Below are positions 46,046 through 57,355 of a DNA stretch of 64,000 bases, piece by piece. The stretch covers positions 70,074,792-70,138,791 of the forward strand of contig CM055312.2 in assembly GCA_029255685.2 (NCBI GenBank), written 5' to 3'. Each line of letters begins with the position of its first letter. Position 1 is the first letter of the stretch. A program made the translations under genes and the position numbers. The notes beneath the pieces are model-generated. The model had not been told where the DNA came from, searched no databases, and saw only the letters and a list, made by a program, of their open reading frames with translations. The DNA comes from Silene conica. Its lineage: Eukaryota > Streptophyta > Magnoliopsida > Caryophyllales > Caryophyllaceae.

Positions 46046-47140
46046 TCTTTTCTATATAATAGCAGAATCATTTCAAGCCTCCTCATTCACCCACGTCATT
46101 ATATATAAATTCTTTTTTCTTTATTGTTAATGTGGGACCCACATACTAGACTATGGAATTAATTTCTTGAAAACTACCCTCTTTTTTTGTACGGATTTTT
46201 TTATGTTTGTGATTTACACTTAATGAAGTAAGTAATAAATAATGTCTAATTTAAACAAAATAATACATAATTCTTTCCAATTTTTTTACTCCAATAATAA
46301 ATAATAAATTAAAATTACTAATTTAATCCAATCTTTTACAACACTAATCAATTATATACACAAATTGACACAAAATCAATATTATTAAAACAAAATACTG
46401 TTGCAAACAATATTAAATAAAAAACAAGCACATGACACATCTGATTGTAGAAGTGATGAAAAGAAGAGATGCATTTGTAATATGAAAATAAAGAAATTTA
46501 GGACTAGGATGATAGCAATGTAGCAGAAAAAATAATACTAATCTTTAATTATAGATAGTAGCATAAAAAATTTGAACTTAGCTTAATTAATGGTGTAATT
46601 GTGCAAGTCGAGATACATTTTGCATAAATCATTAAACCAATATTAGAAATTGTATTAGTATGAAAAAATTCAACAGAAAATGAAATTTGCATCAAGTTGA
46701 AAATATTTGGATCGGGTTACGTTAGACCCCATATTATGGGACGTGTAATTGCGGACCCAAGTGGATAGGGTCGGGTCGGGTGAGACACATGTAAACGGGT
46801 CAAGTGAATATCCAACAATATCTTATTTCTCATATATTCTCTCCCCATTCAAATCTTTTTTTTTTCTCATGTCTTTGTTAATTTAATTTCCTAATAAATG
46901 ATTATCAATTTGTTTTTTTGCGTGTTAAATTAATTTACCATGTTTGTATACTAAATACATGCATTTTTTTTCACCGATTTAAAACATGCGTAAGTTCCAG
47001 ACATATGTACTATTGACACGTGTTTTATCAAATAAATAAAGTAATCATATTTTTTGTTTAATACTATATTTTAAATATTAATCATTATATTAATATTCTA
47101 AAAAATATACTCGTGCAAAATTGCACGGGTTGAAAACTAG
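46046..47140 (+). mobile_element. Helitron-like element, nested copy 2
   Basis: Start TCTTTTCTATATAATAGC after an A. The end hairpin CGTGCAAAATTGCACG is followed by GGTTGAAAACTAG and T. 1095 bp, AT-rich. 46720-46800 repeats GGGTCGGGT words. Confidence 0.65.
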
Positions 47141-47244
47141 TAACAATAATCTTACTCTACTAATATATATTTATTAAACTTCAAAGTTTTAATAACTAAC
47201 CCGTGCATTATTTGCACGGGTGTAAAACTAGTGTATAAAAAAAG

Positions 47245-48556
47245 GGACGTGTTTTTTCAAATACGAATTTTACTCTTTTACGTATGAATTTTACCATACT
47301 ATCCTTGTCATTTTTTTCACCCTTCACCCAATTAATTTTTTTTGTCCCTTAACCACCGACTCCATGTTTACATAGCACCAACCAACCACTATTCCGTTCA
47401 CCAACTCCGGCCAATTTATCACCGGAAAATCTCATACTATCCTACTCATCCCCTAACGCCTTTCTCGTGCTTCCCCTCCGCCGCAGTCCCCCTCCCCTTG
47501 CTCCGGCCACCCTCTTATACCGCCATCGTTCAACCTCAATCATATATGCACTCCAGATCTGGCCGACCAGTTTGTACATGGATGGTGGTGGGTTTTCGGT
47601 CGTCGGCTAGGTAGGAGATAGTGGTGGCCCGGTGTTGTTTTGGTTGTCGGTCGGTGTTGGTGGTGGTCCGACGATGGTGAGGAAAAAGAGATAGGTGTTG
47701 CGGCTTGCGTATTTTCATGTTTTCGTATAATTAATTAATTTTATTTTTTCCTCAATAATGATAATTTTTTTTTTATTTAGTAGTAAGTTAATTTGTTTAC
47801 TTATTTATTCGACATTGTATTATTATTATTATTATTATTAATTGAAGAATTATAATTCATTGTTTAGGTTTTTAGAGTGAATACTAGTTTTATGCCTGTG
47901 CAAAAAATATGCACGGGTTGAGATATATTAATTGATACGACATTGAGGTGATGAAAATTAGTCGAGTTGTAGCATGTCCTAAGAAACTAATTAAGAATAT
48001 TAGCAATAACAACATAAAAAATTGATGACAATTATTTTTTTATTGACTCGTTTCAACTGTAATATACCGAGTAAAATATAAATATTTTCTTCGTTCATTT
48101 GGATTTCATATATTTTATTAAAATACACTCACATATTAAACAAACGTATTGAATCCAAGTAAAAAGGAAATTATTAATTTATATGACATAAAATTAATAT
48201 GAGCATTGTATATTTTTTCGACGCTATGTAAAACTTTAATTTTAGACGAAATATAAGAAAATTTCCCGAATTGAGGAGATCGATTAATTAATGGAATGAG
48301 TGAGAATAATTAAATATATAAAGAAAGTGGGGGTCCCACATAAATTTATGTATTTTTACTCTTAAATTTCAACGGCCAATAAGAAGTCACGGAATTCTAT
48401 TCCTTTTATAGTAAAAGGATTTATTAGATTTATATCAAGGTTATAAGAGTTGGTTGGATTACCTTTAGGAAAAAGGGTAGCACATGGAAATTTTATGAAA
48501 AAGTGTATGTGAAATAGTAAAGTTCGTATGTGAAAAAATAATTCCGGGAAAAAATG
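47245..48556. mobile_element. Inverted-repeat element, copy 1 (tentative)
   Basis: The left end GGGACGTGTTTTTTC ... TACGAATTTTACTC is mirrored by AGTAAAGTTCGTATGTG near 48521-48537. The same terminus occurs at 53250 and 54165. The interior has GGTGGTGG-rich sequence and one Helitron-like insertion. No matching target duplication was found; it could be a MULE. Confidence 0.35.
47884..48419 (-). mobile_element. Helitron-like element, minus strand
   Basis: On the minus strand it starts TCCTTTTACTATAAAAGG at 48419 after an A, and ends with CCCGTGCATATTTTTTGCACAGG then CATAAAACTAG before a T. 536 bp. Confidence 0.6.
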
Positions 48557-48778
48557 ACAAGATTATTTACAGCATCAAAGTGATTATTTAAAGCGAACAA
48601 TTTAAAAAAATTAAAAACCATGAAAATTTTATTGAAACTAGATTCAAAGTGGCATAAAACCACATTTTTTAACAAATACGAATCAATTCAAAAATAGTTA
48701 AAAAAACACTTTAAAAGGAGAATTAATTAAAGATAATAATAATTACATGGAAAAAACTAAATAGATACGAGTAACTTT

Positions 48779-48802
48779 AATAATAATAATAATAATAATA
48801 TT
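48779..48802. repeat. (TAA)n microsatellite left of the RLE retroelement
   Basis: About eight TAA units directly before the GC-rich retroelement. A longer (TAA)n lies directly after its A-tail at 52861. Confidence 0.9.
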
Positions 48803-48840
48803 GAGAGGAGAGAGGGCGGAGAGGAGAAATAGGAGATTAG

Positions 48841-49200
48841 GGTTCGTGGGTCTGCGTGTTGTCTGTCGTCTGCCGTTCCGGTCACCACACGTCGCCGGGG
48901 ATCATCTCGTCGGCATCTACATTCGCCGGCGAGTTCACGGGTGGTGGTTTTTTGGGTGGAGAGGCCGCGTAGAGAGAGCAGCGATAGGTTTCGGGTTCGT
49001 TGGTTCTGCGTGTCCTGCCGTCTGCCGTTCAGGTACCCAGCCGTCGCCGGGGTTCATCTCGTCGGCCTCTTCTTTCGCCGGCGAGGTCAAGGGTGGTGGT
49101 GTTTTGGGTGGAGAGGGCGTGAAGAGGGAGTAGCGAAAAGGTGTTTAGGGTTCGTGGGTTTTGCAGTCGCCTGCCGTCAGCTGTTCCGGCCATCTGCGGT
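48841..49200 (+). repeat. 5'-UTR tandem repeat, ~155-bp unit
   Basis: About 2.3 copies of a unit beginning GGTTCGTGGGTCTGCG, with CTGCCGTTC, CGTCGCCGGGG and CATCTCGTCGGC in each. Repeats in the untranslated leader are a known feature of some LINE promoters. The overlapping short frames here have no recognisable domain. Confidence 0.75.
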
Positions 49201-49597
49201 GCCCAGGCGTCACCGGCCGGCTAACAGTCATCACAGTGACATCTCCCGTCGCCGGCGTGTACTGGGGTGGCGTTTTTGGCGTCATTCTCTTCGGCTATCC
49301 GTGGTTTCCGGCGTTTTATCGTGTTTTTGCGGTAAACTACTGTTTTCGACGTGAAAGGCAGTAGGTTAACACCGGCTGTGGTGGTGTAGGTTGTGTAGGT
49401 TCTCTCTGGTGGTGGTGAGGAGGAGGGAGCGTGAGTTTTTCAGCCTTTTTGAGTGAGTGCGTGGTTCCGTCATCGGTTAGGTTTGCCGCTGGTGGTCTCC
49501 GAGTACGTCAACGACACCATACTCTGACACCAGACCTCACGTCGCCGTCGGGGGTGGTGGACGTGTTAAGGGTATAGAGGGTGGGGTTGTATTTGCT

Positions 49598-52500
49598 TTG
49601 TTTTATGGGGTTTGTTACGTTGATGTCATGCCGAATGTCGTTCGGTATCATTGTCCTTTTGTGGGACTTTCTGGCTGTCAGGATGGTCGTGGTCATGGTT
49701 TAAAAAAGGCTTCCCTGCTCACTCATCTACGTGATCGGCACTGTACCGGCGATGCTCAAGTTATTACTCGACAATCTCTTACTTCTTTATCTAGTTTTGT
49801 CGAGGCTGAGACTACCTTTAGCCGTATGGGTGTTTGGTTGTGTGGGGTTTGCTTTAGAACGCATGCTCTTAGTAAGCGTTGTCTGCATGGGGATGGGTCC
49901 GTTATTGAGGCACCAGATTCGGGTGATGGAGTTGTCTCTTTCGTTCTTTATGATTTTCCTAGGCCGTCTGATCCCGACCCGCCATTGGATTCTGATGGTG
50001 CTGACCATGTGGTTGGGGGTGGGTTCTCTGTTTCTTCTCTTGATCAGTTGTTGTCTAAGGGTTTGCGAACAGTGAAATCTATACCTCCTCGTTGCCGTCT
50101 GGGGTTCTCGCGGGTTCTTAAAGGGGCCCTGGATGCTGTGATCCGTTCTCCTTCTGATCTCTCATCTTGGGTTGCCTTGCTTGTTTTACCCATTTGTATT
50201 CTCAAGACTTTCTCTCCGCGGAGTAGTCGTGAGTGTCGTGCTGCTATCCGTCGTCAGCGGCAGGAGGAGAGCATTTCTAGTGCTATTGGTTCGTGGGGTG
50301 TGCCTGGTGGCATGTTGCAGGTTCTTCGGGATACCTTAGCTGCGTCTTCTCCTTCTTTTCGTTTTGATGAGGAGCTTGATAGGGGTGAGGCTAATGTTAA
50401 GCAGTGTAGGAGGAAGATTTGCGACGGTCATTACACCGCCGCCGTTCGTGTGCTATCATCTTCTGGAGTTGCTCCTTACAATACGGCTACTCTTGCGGCT
50501 TTGGCAGATAAGCATCCCATTGTCCCTTTGCCTGTTTTGCCTTCTCGGTCTGCGGGTAATCCTCCTCTTGTTGCCTCGGTCTCTGCTGTCCTGGGTATGA
50601 TTCGGGGGTTTCCGCGTGGTACTTCTTGTGGTAGAGATGGTTTTCGTGCTCAACATCTTCTGGATTGTTTGAGTGGTGCTGCGGCTGCCGTTTCCGATGA
50701 GCTGCTGGCTTCTATCACTGGGGTTGTTAACCTCTTTCTTGAGGGGCGGTGTCCTCTGGTTCTTGGTGAGTATATTGCGAGTGCGCCGCTGACCCCGCTT
50801 GTCAAGCCGGGTGGTGGTATCCGCCCTATTACAGTGGGTACGATCTGGAGACGCCTTGTATCCAAGGTTGGTGCTTTTTTGATTGGTCCTTCTTTGAGTG
50901 GTTATTTTGATGGGCTTTAGTTTGGGGTTGGTGTTTCTGGTGGGGGCGAGGCTATACTGCATGCGTTGAACCGGTTGGTTGAGAGCCGGGGTGATGAGGT
51001 GGGTCTTTCTATGCTGTTGGTTGATTTCCAGAACGCTTTTAACATGGTTGATAGAGAGGTCATGTTGCGTGAGGTGCGTAGTCAGTGCCCTGCTCTTTCT
51101 TGTTGGGTGGAGTTTTGTTATTCCCGCCCCGCTCGTTTGTATTATGGTGAGCATAGCTTGTGGTCTTGTCAGGGTGTTCAGCAGGGTGATCCTTTGGGCC
51201 CGTTGCTCTTTTCGTTGGTCCTACACCCTTTAGTCTGTAAGATTCGTGACTCGTTCGACTTGACCTTGCAGGCTTGGTATTTGGATGATGGCACTATTGT
51301 TGGGGATACCGTGGTTGTGGGGAAGGTTTTGGAGATGATTATGGAGGATGGGCCGCGATCGGGTCTCCATCTTAATATTGGCAAGACCGAGGTTTTTTGG
51401 CCTTCTGAGGACCCCCGGAGCCGGGATTTGGGTGTTTTCCCTTCTGGTATTGCACGCCCTCTGCGGGGTGTCAGAGTCCTTGGTGGTCCGGTGAGTGTGT
51501 GCGCAGTTTTTCGTAGTGAGGTTGTGATGGAGAGAGTGTCTAAGACTATTGGGCTCATGGACTCTGTCTCTTTGGTTGATGATCCGCAGTGTGAGCTACT
51601 TTTGCTCCGAGCCTGTACTGGTATCTCGAAGCTTTAATTCGCATTGCGTACTTGTTTCCCTGATGCTTTCGGGACCGCTGCTCCTATTTTCGACGTGGCT
51701 TTGCGTTCTCATCTAGAGCGTATCGTCACTGCTTCTGGACCGGGTTTCGGTGACTGGCAATGGCGACTTGCCACCCTCCCTTTCTCCTTTGGGGGCCTTG
51801 GTGTGTACGCTGCCTCTGACGTCCTGCACTATGCCTTCTTAGCTTCTAGGCTGCAGTCTGTGGCACTGCAGGACCGGTTACTTCGGGTTTCGGGGGCCCT
51901 TGACACCGGCCCCTCCTTTCAGTCAGCTCTGGATGCTTTTGCTGAGGTTACGGGTTCTGATTTTCTGCGCAATCCTTCTGAGATCGCTGCCACCAAACTT
52001 ATGCAGAAATTGGCAGATGTTTATTTCACGAGGGTTGTTGCTTCGGCAGAATCGGTTTTCTCCTTGACTCCTCGTCAGGTTATGCTTTGGAAGTCTCAGC
52101 TGGGCGGTCACTCGTCGGATTGGTTACGTGTGGTCCCTATTTCCGGTTTGGGGCAGACTATGAACAGTAGGACTTATCGGTGCGTGCTCAGTTATCGGTT
52201 GGGTGTTCCGTTATTCTCGGTATCCGTGCCTTGCTCCGCTTGCGCCCGGGTTTTTGATGGGGATATCTTCGGGGATCATGCTGTATCCTGTGTTAGTGCT
52301 GTTGGTGTCAAACATCGGCATAACCTGGTTCGTGATACTCTTCTGGATATCTGCTTCCGGTCGGGGATCTCTGCTGGTCGGGAGGTGGATATCGGTTTGC
52401 TCGATGGGGCGGGAGGGCCTTTGCGACCTGCGGATGTGCTACTCTATTCCTGGGACCGGGGTCGTGATGTTTGCGTGGATTTGGTTGGGTCTTCCCCTTT

Positions 52501-52804
52501 GACTCAATCAGGGATGGCTGATTTCTTGCCAGGAGGGGTCGTGCTGGATGCTGCTCGGAGGAAGTGCGCCAAGTATCGGGACTTGTGCGCGGGGCATGGG
52601 TATGGCTTCTTGCCTTTCTCTTTCTCTTCTTTGGGGGAATTGGGGGAAGATGTTGTTTCCTTGCTCAAGCGGATTCAGAAGTTCTCTGTGTCCCAAGATG
52701 CTGGATCGAAGACCGCGGCTTTTATTTTTACTCGCCTTCGTTTTGCTATTGCTAAGGGAGTGGGCGCCCAGCTTGTTTCTCGGGTGCCCACCAATCTCAT
52801 GTAA
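49598..52804 (+). pseudogene. RLE-type reverse transcriptase with two in-frame stops
   Basis: One frame of 1068 codons, broken only by TAG at 50918 and TAA at 51635. Residues 19-48 form a C2H2 zinc finger (C19, C27, H43, H48). The RT has PITVGTIWRRLVSK, motif A LLVDFQNAFN (about 475), motif B GVQQGDPLGPLLF, motif C WYLDDGT (about 560), and GLHLNIGKTEVFWP. The C-terminus has a CCHC motif (CSACARVFDGDIFGDHAVSC, about 878), then RHNLVRDTL, GREVD and RPADVLLY with a later D, the pattern of the restriction-like endonuclease of R2-type elements. Similar long proteins with YLDDG are widespread in plants. Clade not assigned. The two stops probably inactivate this copy. Confidence 0.82.
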
Positions 52805-52858
52805 TTTTTCTTCACGTTTTTAATAAAAGCCCAGTTTTTATAATAAAAAAAAAAAAAA

Positions 52859-52860
<2 letters not shown>

Positions 52861-52908
<48 letters not shown>
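52861..52908. repeat. (TAA)n microsatellite after the RLE retroelement
   Basis: About 15 TAA/AAT units directly after the A16 tail. Confidence 0.95.
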
Positions 52909-53245
52909 AATAATGAAAGAATCAGATTTATAAAGTCAATAAAACATTAAGTAAATTAATGGAAAAAATAGTACAGAAAAAAATTAGTTTTGAAAAGAAG
53001 AAATCGAGAATACTAGAAACTAATAACACCAAAACAATTAAAATATTTGGTGTTGGATTCGTGAGAAAAGATAAAATGTAAATTTTTGTTGATAAATGTT
53101 TTATTTTTTGTGAGAAAAAATGGTGGACAGAATAACAAATGCTTCAAATTTTGTATTAAATGTGTGTGCTAAAGGGAGTGAGAGACTCAGAGGCGGTGGA
53201 TCATTTAGGACTTTAGGTTAGTGAGTTGAGAAGGGAGAGTTTTAA
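52909..53245. other. AT-rich spacer, no gene
   Basis: Nothing recognised between the microsatellite and the next inverted-repeat element. Confidence 0.6.
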
Positions 53246-53249
53246 TTTA

Positions 53250-54168
53250 TTTATTTAACAAAAAAAAATACGGAATCTTTCTTAAATAAGAATTTTAGTC
53301 TTTTATATATTTTTTAATAAAATTTCCGTATTGTACCCCTTTTCTAAACCTAATTAAAACAAACATCTCTAAATCTCATATTCTTATGTATAAATTTCCC
53401 CTAATGTTAAATCTAATTACTCTAAACCTCACACAATGGATTTTAATTCTCCAATTAGTGAGACAATGTTTATTAGCGATTATTAATACGTTTTATTAAC
53501 ATCATTAAGTTAACTTTTTTTTTTACTAAAGTTAATAGGGTTATGCGTGGTTGTTAAGGGGTGGTCGTCGCGCCGTTGGGTTTGTGGGGGTGGTCGACAG
53601 ATTTGGGGGTTGGGGTTGACGACGTCGGGTTTGAGGGATGGGGTGGTCGGCGTCGGGTTTGGGGGCTGTGGCTATCAGATAGGACGGACGGGTTGAATGA
53701 AGGTTTGGCGTTGTCAGATCAGACTGGTCGTCGACGATAGGCTTGGGTAGCGGCGTAGGGATTGTCGGATGAAGTTTTTTAGTTGGGACATGGGCTGTGA
53801 ACGGAGGTCACATCATGATGTTGGTTGTCGACGTCGAGTTTAACGAGTATCCGCCTACGTGATGTTTTGTTTTGATTTTTCTTTCTTTATTTTAATACAC
53901 CTCCGTGCCGCACCATCTAGCTGTCCTCCATTTCTAGTGCTATACGCCTATTCCCATTCTCATTTTCTTCTGTATTATTTAGTTGCTTCTATTTTAAATT
54001 ATAATAATAGTTTACTAAATGAGCAGAATTGGCGGTTGGCTGGAGTTGATGAAGGGAATGAAAGAAGGGAGGAAAAAAAATAATTGGGTAAATTATGGAA
54101 AAATGATAAAGGTAATATGGTAAAAATCGTATGTAAAAGAGTAAAATTCGTATGTGAAAAAACTCGTC
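53250..54168. mobile_element. Inverted-repeat element, copy 2 (tentative)
   Basis: The left end (AATAAGAATTTTAGTC at about 53284) and right end (AGTAAAATTCGTATGTG ... CGTCCC near 54168) are inverted versions of the terminus at 47245. The interior 53560-53860 is GGTGGTCG-rich. The short frames inside lack domains. No target duplication identified. Confidence 0.35.
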
Positions 54169-55324
54169 CCAAAAAATATTTATTTATATGCTGGTCATGA
54201 TGATTGTTTTTTTTTATGTGTGACTTGTGGGCTAATGTTAACAATGTTCATGGACTTCATGGAAATAGTTAACTAAATTTAAACCATTTTTTTGGAAAAT
54301 ATTTAATGAGTACTTATTTTTGTAGTACTGATACACCAAACCAGGGATCAAGTCTACTTTAAAAAAAAGCCCAAGAAATCTAAAAGTTTTAGGAATTTGT
54401 GTGAATGCAGTGAACTTTGGTGATATATAAAAAATAGTAAATGAAGTCTATAAATCATGAAGTTTGACAAAAGTTTAGATTACATCCTAAAGAAGGACTG
54501 TTTAAAATCACGTGACCAAAAGATCACTCTAAGTATTTTAATTAAGTGCTCAAAACTCTGACAAAATTGATTTCTGACAGAAATGAAGAACAACTAATTG
54601 ACTCTATTTTTGTGAGATGATTTTTAGTGTTTTTGTGACAAGTAAATAAAGGATAGTAGGAATAATAACTGTCAAGCAAAGCACAGAAAGTTAAGATATT
54701 TAAACAAGGAAATAAACCCTAAATTTAAAGGATTCAAGCAAAGCACATAATTCTCTAAGAGTATTGAATTTCAAGTTTAATTCAATCACCTAAGCAAAAC
54801 ACAAGTTGTCAAGGGATGTTAACTAAACATAAATTAAGTAATTGATAATACTATTCTCTCTCTATCTCTAGAGAGCTTTTCTCTCTTTCAAGAGAGCTTT
54901 TCTTTTTTAAAAAAACACACACTTCTTCTTCAAACACACTATTAATTTTACCTTTTCAAATTAATTGCTCTCTTTAATGCAAAAACTATCTGCATGCAAC
55001 TAATTATACTCTCTGCAAGAATCTCATTGGCCTATTCTTTCCTTTACCTAAAAAATTCCTTCTGCCCAAGTAATCTTTTGCTTTTTTTCCATCCATATCT
55101 ACAATCATTATGCTCAGCTCTCTCTGATTGGGTCCAGTTTTTTACGACGGCGGGACGTTTGGACTCCCCGGAGTGTCAGTTTGCTTTATGCTTTTTCAGA
55201 CATTATTCCTGTTATTTGCACGGCTCAAGACAAGGTAACCATTCACCTTCTACTGGCTGCGGGTTGGTTGATTTCTCAATAGTTATTGAGGCAGGGCACT
55301 CATCAGCCCCTTATTTAAGGAAAG
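54169..55324. other. Gene-free stretch and probable L1 leader
   Basis: 54169-54830 AT-rich with no features. 54840-54920 is a CT/AG-rich microsatellite-like run (AGAGAGCTTTTCTCTCTTTC). 55080-55324 leads into the L1 ORF1 and may be its 5' untranslated region; the 5' end of that L1 was not located. Confidence 0.45.
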
Positions 55325-57355
55325 ATGGGAAGGATTAGTGCTCATCAATCCTCACACTCTATTAATCTTTGCTCAAATTTTAAATCCAACACAAGTTTCT
55401 CATCGGTTCTTACTAATAGCTCTCAATATTCACATCCCTTTGTTAACATGGTGAATTCTAGTGTGGGGACAGGGGGGATGCAGGGTAGAGATGATGCCAG
55501 TTCCAATGGATCCTTTGAAGGGGGGAGACTTCACCAGGAGCCAAAGTTTAACCCAAATGACCCCCTTCATGCAGACTTATGGCGTTATCCGAGGTCAGGT
55601 GGGGTAGTGAATGTGGACCCTGATGAACTTGGTAAATCGAGGGACTTCTGGAGCAGGTGTGTTTTGGGTTTTTTAGTGGACTATCGTGATTTTGAGGCTT
55701 TTAAGGTGAATGAAATCATTCGAACTAAATGGACCACTAGAGGGAGTGTGGTGTGTTTCAGGATGAGAGACATGTATGTCTTTCATTGTAACAATGTGAA
55801 TGATAGGGAAGGGCTTTTGGAGGCAACTTGTACTGCTATGGACGGGGCTGTGATGGTTTTTGGTAGATGGGTACCAGATGTGATCCCAAGAACTATGAGA
55901 TTCCCGAAAGCAAATGTTTGGGTTCAGGTATGTGGTCTGCCCTTCGAGTATATGAATACTCATGTTGCTGGGGTTGCAGGAAGGCTGATCAGTGATGAGT
56001 TTCGGGTTGAACCTTTCCATCTAGTTCCTGAGAACGACTTCCTCAGAGTCAAGGTAAGTTTAAACCTCAACCAACCTTTGATGCCTGGTTTCTTTTTAGC
56101 CATGGAACAGGGCTATCTTCTCTGGATACAGTTTAAGTATGAGAATGTATTCAAATATTGTGTGAAATGTGGCAAGATAGGACATAATAGGACCCAATGT
56201 CGTGAGAGTCTGGTATCAATTGTGTCTAGCATTAATAACATGTGGGATAAGTCTATTGAGAAGGGTTTTGCTGTTTTCCATGCTCATAGCACACATACTA
56301 TGTTTAATCTAGATTTGCATGCTACCCCATCTACTACTAAACATGTTTCCATGAAGCTAAAGTTGGGGGGAATGAGATCTAGAGGAAGGGGAGATAGCAG
56401 TGATGAGGAAGAAGAGAGGTTTGTGGACTTTGGTATTGGCATTACACCAGGGGGGAGAGTGGTGCCTGGGATGAGATTTACTGTGACTGAGCAACCATTT
56501 GCAAGGACTGTGATTTACCAACGGGGGAGTCACTTACAGGGAGGGAGAAACCCTGGGGCTGGTGAGGGACCTAGTAATAGGAGGGGTGCTGATGTACCAA
56601 GGAGTAGACCAGTTCCTGGATATGGTCCAGCACCAGGAAATCCAAATGGAAATGAGGACCCAAAAGGAAAAGGAAAAGCGGTTGTCAGGGACTCCAGTGG
56701 TGATGAGCAGAGTCAAGGGAGAGGGAAGGAAGGGCTGGGGTGCCAGGGGGGTGGCTTGTGGAGGATGAACCTATGGAGGAGGGGTTTTATAGTGCTGATG
56801 ATGAGATGAAGCCTATGGAGATGCAAAATGGAAATGAAATAGCTGGTCTTCAGAGACAGACTAATGAGGGGGGGTGTAGGTTTTGATCCTCAGGGATTTA
56901 GGGATAGTATTCCTCAGGTAACAATGAGGGTGGATTATGAGGAGAGGCTGCAGGATGCCATCCTTACCAGAACTGAGCATAATAGAGACTGGGCAAGGGT
57001 GGATGATGATATTATGGGTTTCAATCAAACCTTTAACCCCCCCCCCCCCCCCCCACTACTTGGCATGCCCACAACTTATCATGAGCAGGCTGGCTCTCTA
57101 AATCAGGATGCTAGAGGAATGCTCACTGGAAATAGGGAGGGAAGGGAAGGGACTGAATCTGGTGCTATGTCTTTGATGGGTGGGGCAAATGCTAGGAAAG
57201 TGATTGAGATATCCTCTGCTGTGTCTTCACCTGATGATAAAAGCTCCTCAGAGAAGATTATTCCAATGCAACACTGGTTGGATATCTTGGCAGGTGAGGT
57301 CTCAGTGAGCTCGTTGGACCTAAGGTTTAAACATGCTATCAACTTGATTAGTAGT
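55325..57355 (+). pseudogene. L1-type LINE ORF1, cut by Athila insertion
   Basis: The frame from 55325 (possible starts MGRISAHQ or MVNSSVG at 55448) has a DUF4283 nucleic-acid-binding domain at residues about 105-215 (WSRCVLGFLVDYRDFEAF, FGRWVPDVIPRTMRF). A zinc knuckle CVKCGKIGHNRTQC is at about 278-292, then a Gly/Arg/Pro-rich tail. A frame change in a G-run near 56744-56749 moves the protein to the +1 frame (EDEPMEEGFYSADDEMKP). A second in the G-run at 56869-56874 restores it (GVGFDPQGFRDSIPQV). An 18-base C run (57037-57054) encodes a proline run. The gene ends where the LTR starts at 57356, so ORF2 is not in view. ORF1 proteins coat L1 RNA. Confidence 0.85.

Larger units (their letters stand above)
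45071..47231 (+). mobile_element. Helitron-like element, outer copy
   Basis: It starts TCTTATCTATATAAATACCG after an A. It ends with hairpin CCCGTGCATTATTTGCACGGG and TGTAAAACTAG before a T. It appears to contain two further Helitron-like copies. No Rep/helicase gene. Confidence 0.6.
48801..52860 (+). mobile_element. Non-LTR retroelement, RLE type
   Basis: Markedly GC-richer than its surroundings. It has a 5' untranslated region with tandem repeats (48841-49200), one long frame (49598-52804), AATAAA-like signals, and a tail of 16 A (52845-52860) followed by (TAA)n. No LTRs. It is complete from end to end except for two stops in its frame. Insertion between two (TAA)n tracts suggests targeting of TAA microsatellites. 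Confidence 0.8.

Noticed and set aside
48801..49354. Small basic proteins encoded upstream of the RT frame
   Set aside because: The open frames overlap in different phases and follow the tandem repeat; they look like a by-product of GC-rich leader DNA.
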